Origin: Paracoccaceae bacterium
GTDB taxonomy: Bacteria; Pseudomonadota; Alphaproteobacteria; Rhodobacterales; Rhodobacteraceae
Direction of reading: 5' to 3'
Length of the DNA stretch: 6,203 nt
NCBI GenBank assembly: GCA_003561595.1
Contig: PWWF01000325.1
Span: 1-6,203, forward strand
This document shows positions 5,926 to 6,203 of the stretch, in pieces. The notes beneath the pieces are model-generated. The model was not told where the DNA came from, did not search any database, and saw only the letters and a list, made by a program, of their open reading frames with translations. Positions within the stretch are counted from its first letter, which is position 1, and each line of letters begins with the position of its first letter. Both the position numbers and the translations under genes were made by a program.

Positions 5926-6203
5926 ATGCACCGCATCATCGCCGCCATTACCCTCGCCTCTGCCAGCCTATCGCCCGCGCTGGCCGACACGCCCGACCCG
6001 CAGGACTGGGATGCCGTGCTGGAGGGCGCGCGCGGGCAGACGGTCTATTGGCACGCCTGGGGTGGTGACCCGCGGATCAACACTTTCATCGCCTCGGTCG
6101 GTGACGATCTGCAGGACCGCTATGGCGTGACGCTGGAACATGTGCGGCTGGCCGATACCGCCGATGCCGTGACCCGCGTGATTTCCGAGCGTCAGGCCGG
6201 GCG
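5926..6203 (+). CDS. YnjB-type ABC-transporter substrate-binding protein, N-terminal part
   Basis: Partial gene; 92 codons are visible and it continues past the right edge. It encodes an exported solute-binding protein. A signal peptide (about 1-20, MHRIIAAITLASASLSPALA) ends in an ALA|D cleavage site. The mature start DWDAVLEGARGQTVYWHAWGGD (27-48), with INTFIASVGDDLQDRYGVTLEHVRL and a Val-Thr-Arg-Val-Ile-Ser-Glu run after it, closely follows the YnjB pattern (an AWGG motif, then RYG, then an EAV-like helix). YnjB is a predicted binding component of an ABC importer whose substrate is not firmly established. Permease (YnjC-like) and ATPase (YnjD-like) genes would be expected beyond the edge. 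The ribosome site is weak (GGGA at about nine bases). ATG at 5926 is chosen because it gives a proper signal peptide. Confidence 0.88.
   Translation, partial: MHRIIAAITLASASLSPALADTPDPQDWDAVLEGARGQTVYWHAWGGDPRINTFIASVGDDLQDRYGVTLEHVRLADTADAVTRVISERQAG

Noticed and set aside
5865..6068. 67-codon open frame before and across the YnjB-like start
   Set aside because: Wrong frame relative to a clear signal peptide and YnjB-like mature sequence; Arg/His-rich shadow.

Overview
The window is GC-rich chromosomal DNA with dense, same-strand, overlapping genes. Protein sequences and gene order fit an alphaproteobacterium, most likely of the Rhodobacterales (Roseobacter/Rhodobacter group). That placement is inferred from gene content and codon style, not from a marker gene. 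No RNA gene, CRISPR array, insertion sequence or sign of recent transfer is visible. No stretch over 300 bases lacks a gene.

Left half, minus strand (1-1965): read in the direction of transcription, a uracil-DNA glycosylase of the family 4/5-like superfamily is followed, through an ATGA overlap, by moaB. After an 87-base gap comes the N-terminal part of an RND-efflux periplasmic adaptor that runs off the left edge. A roughly 100-base divergent intergenic region (1966-2064) holds a good sigma-70-type promoter pointing right.

Right half, plus strand (2065-5836): a tightly packed operon of pyrB, two small two-helix membrane protein genes, a dihydroorotase-family gene and plsY. The junctions are an 8-bp overlap, a 3-base gap, a 1-bp overlap and an 8-bp overlap. 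PyrB keeps all the catalytic aspartate carbamoyltransferase signatures I could check. The dihydroorotase homologue has lost nearly every metal and substrate ligand, so it is probably a non-catalytic pyrC'/PyrX-type partner of aspartate carbamoyltransferase. PlsY makes lysophosphatidate, so the transcription unit joins pyrimidine and membrane-lipid synthesis. After a possible stem-loop terminator, a new gene begins at 5926 and runs off the right edge: the start of a YnjB-type ABC-transporter substrate-binding protein.

The most interesting points are the degenerate dihydroorotase, the two unassigned membrane proteins between pyrB and pyrC', and the glycosylase that lacks three of the four iron-sulfur cysteine positions of classical family 4 enzymes.
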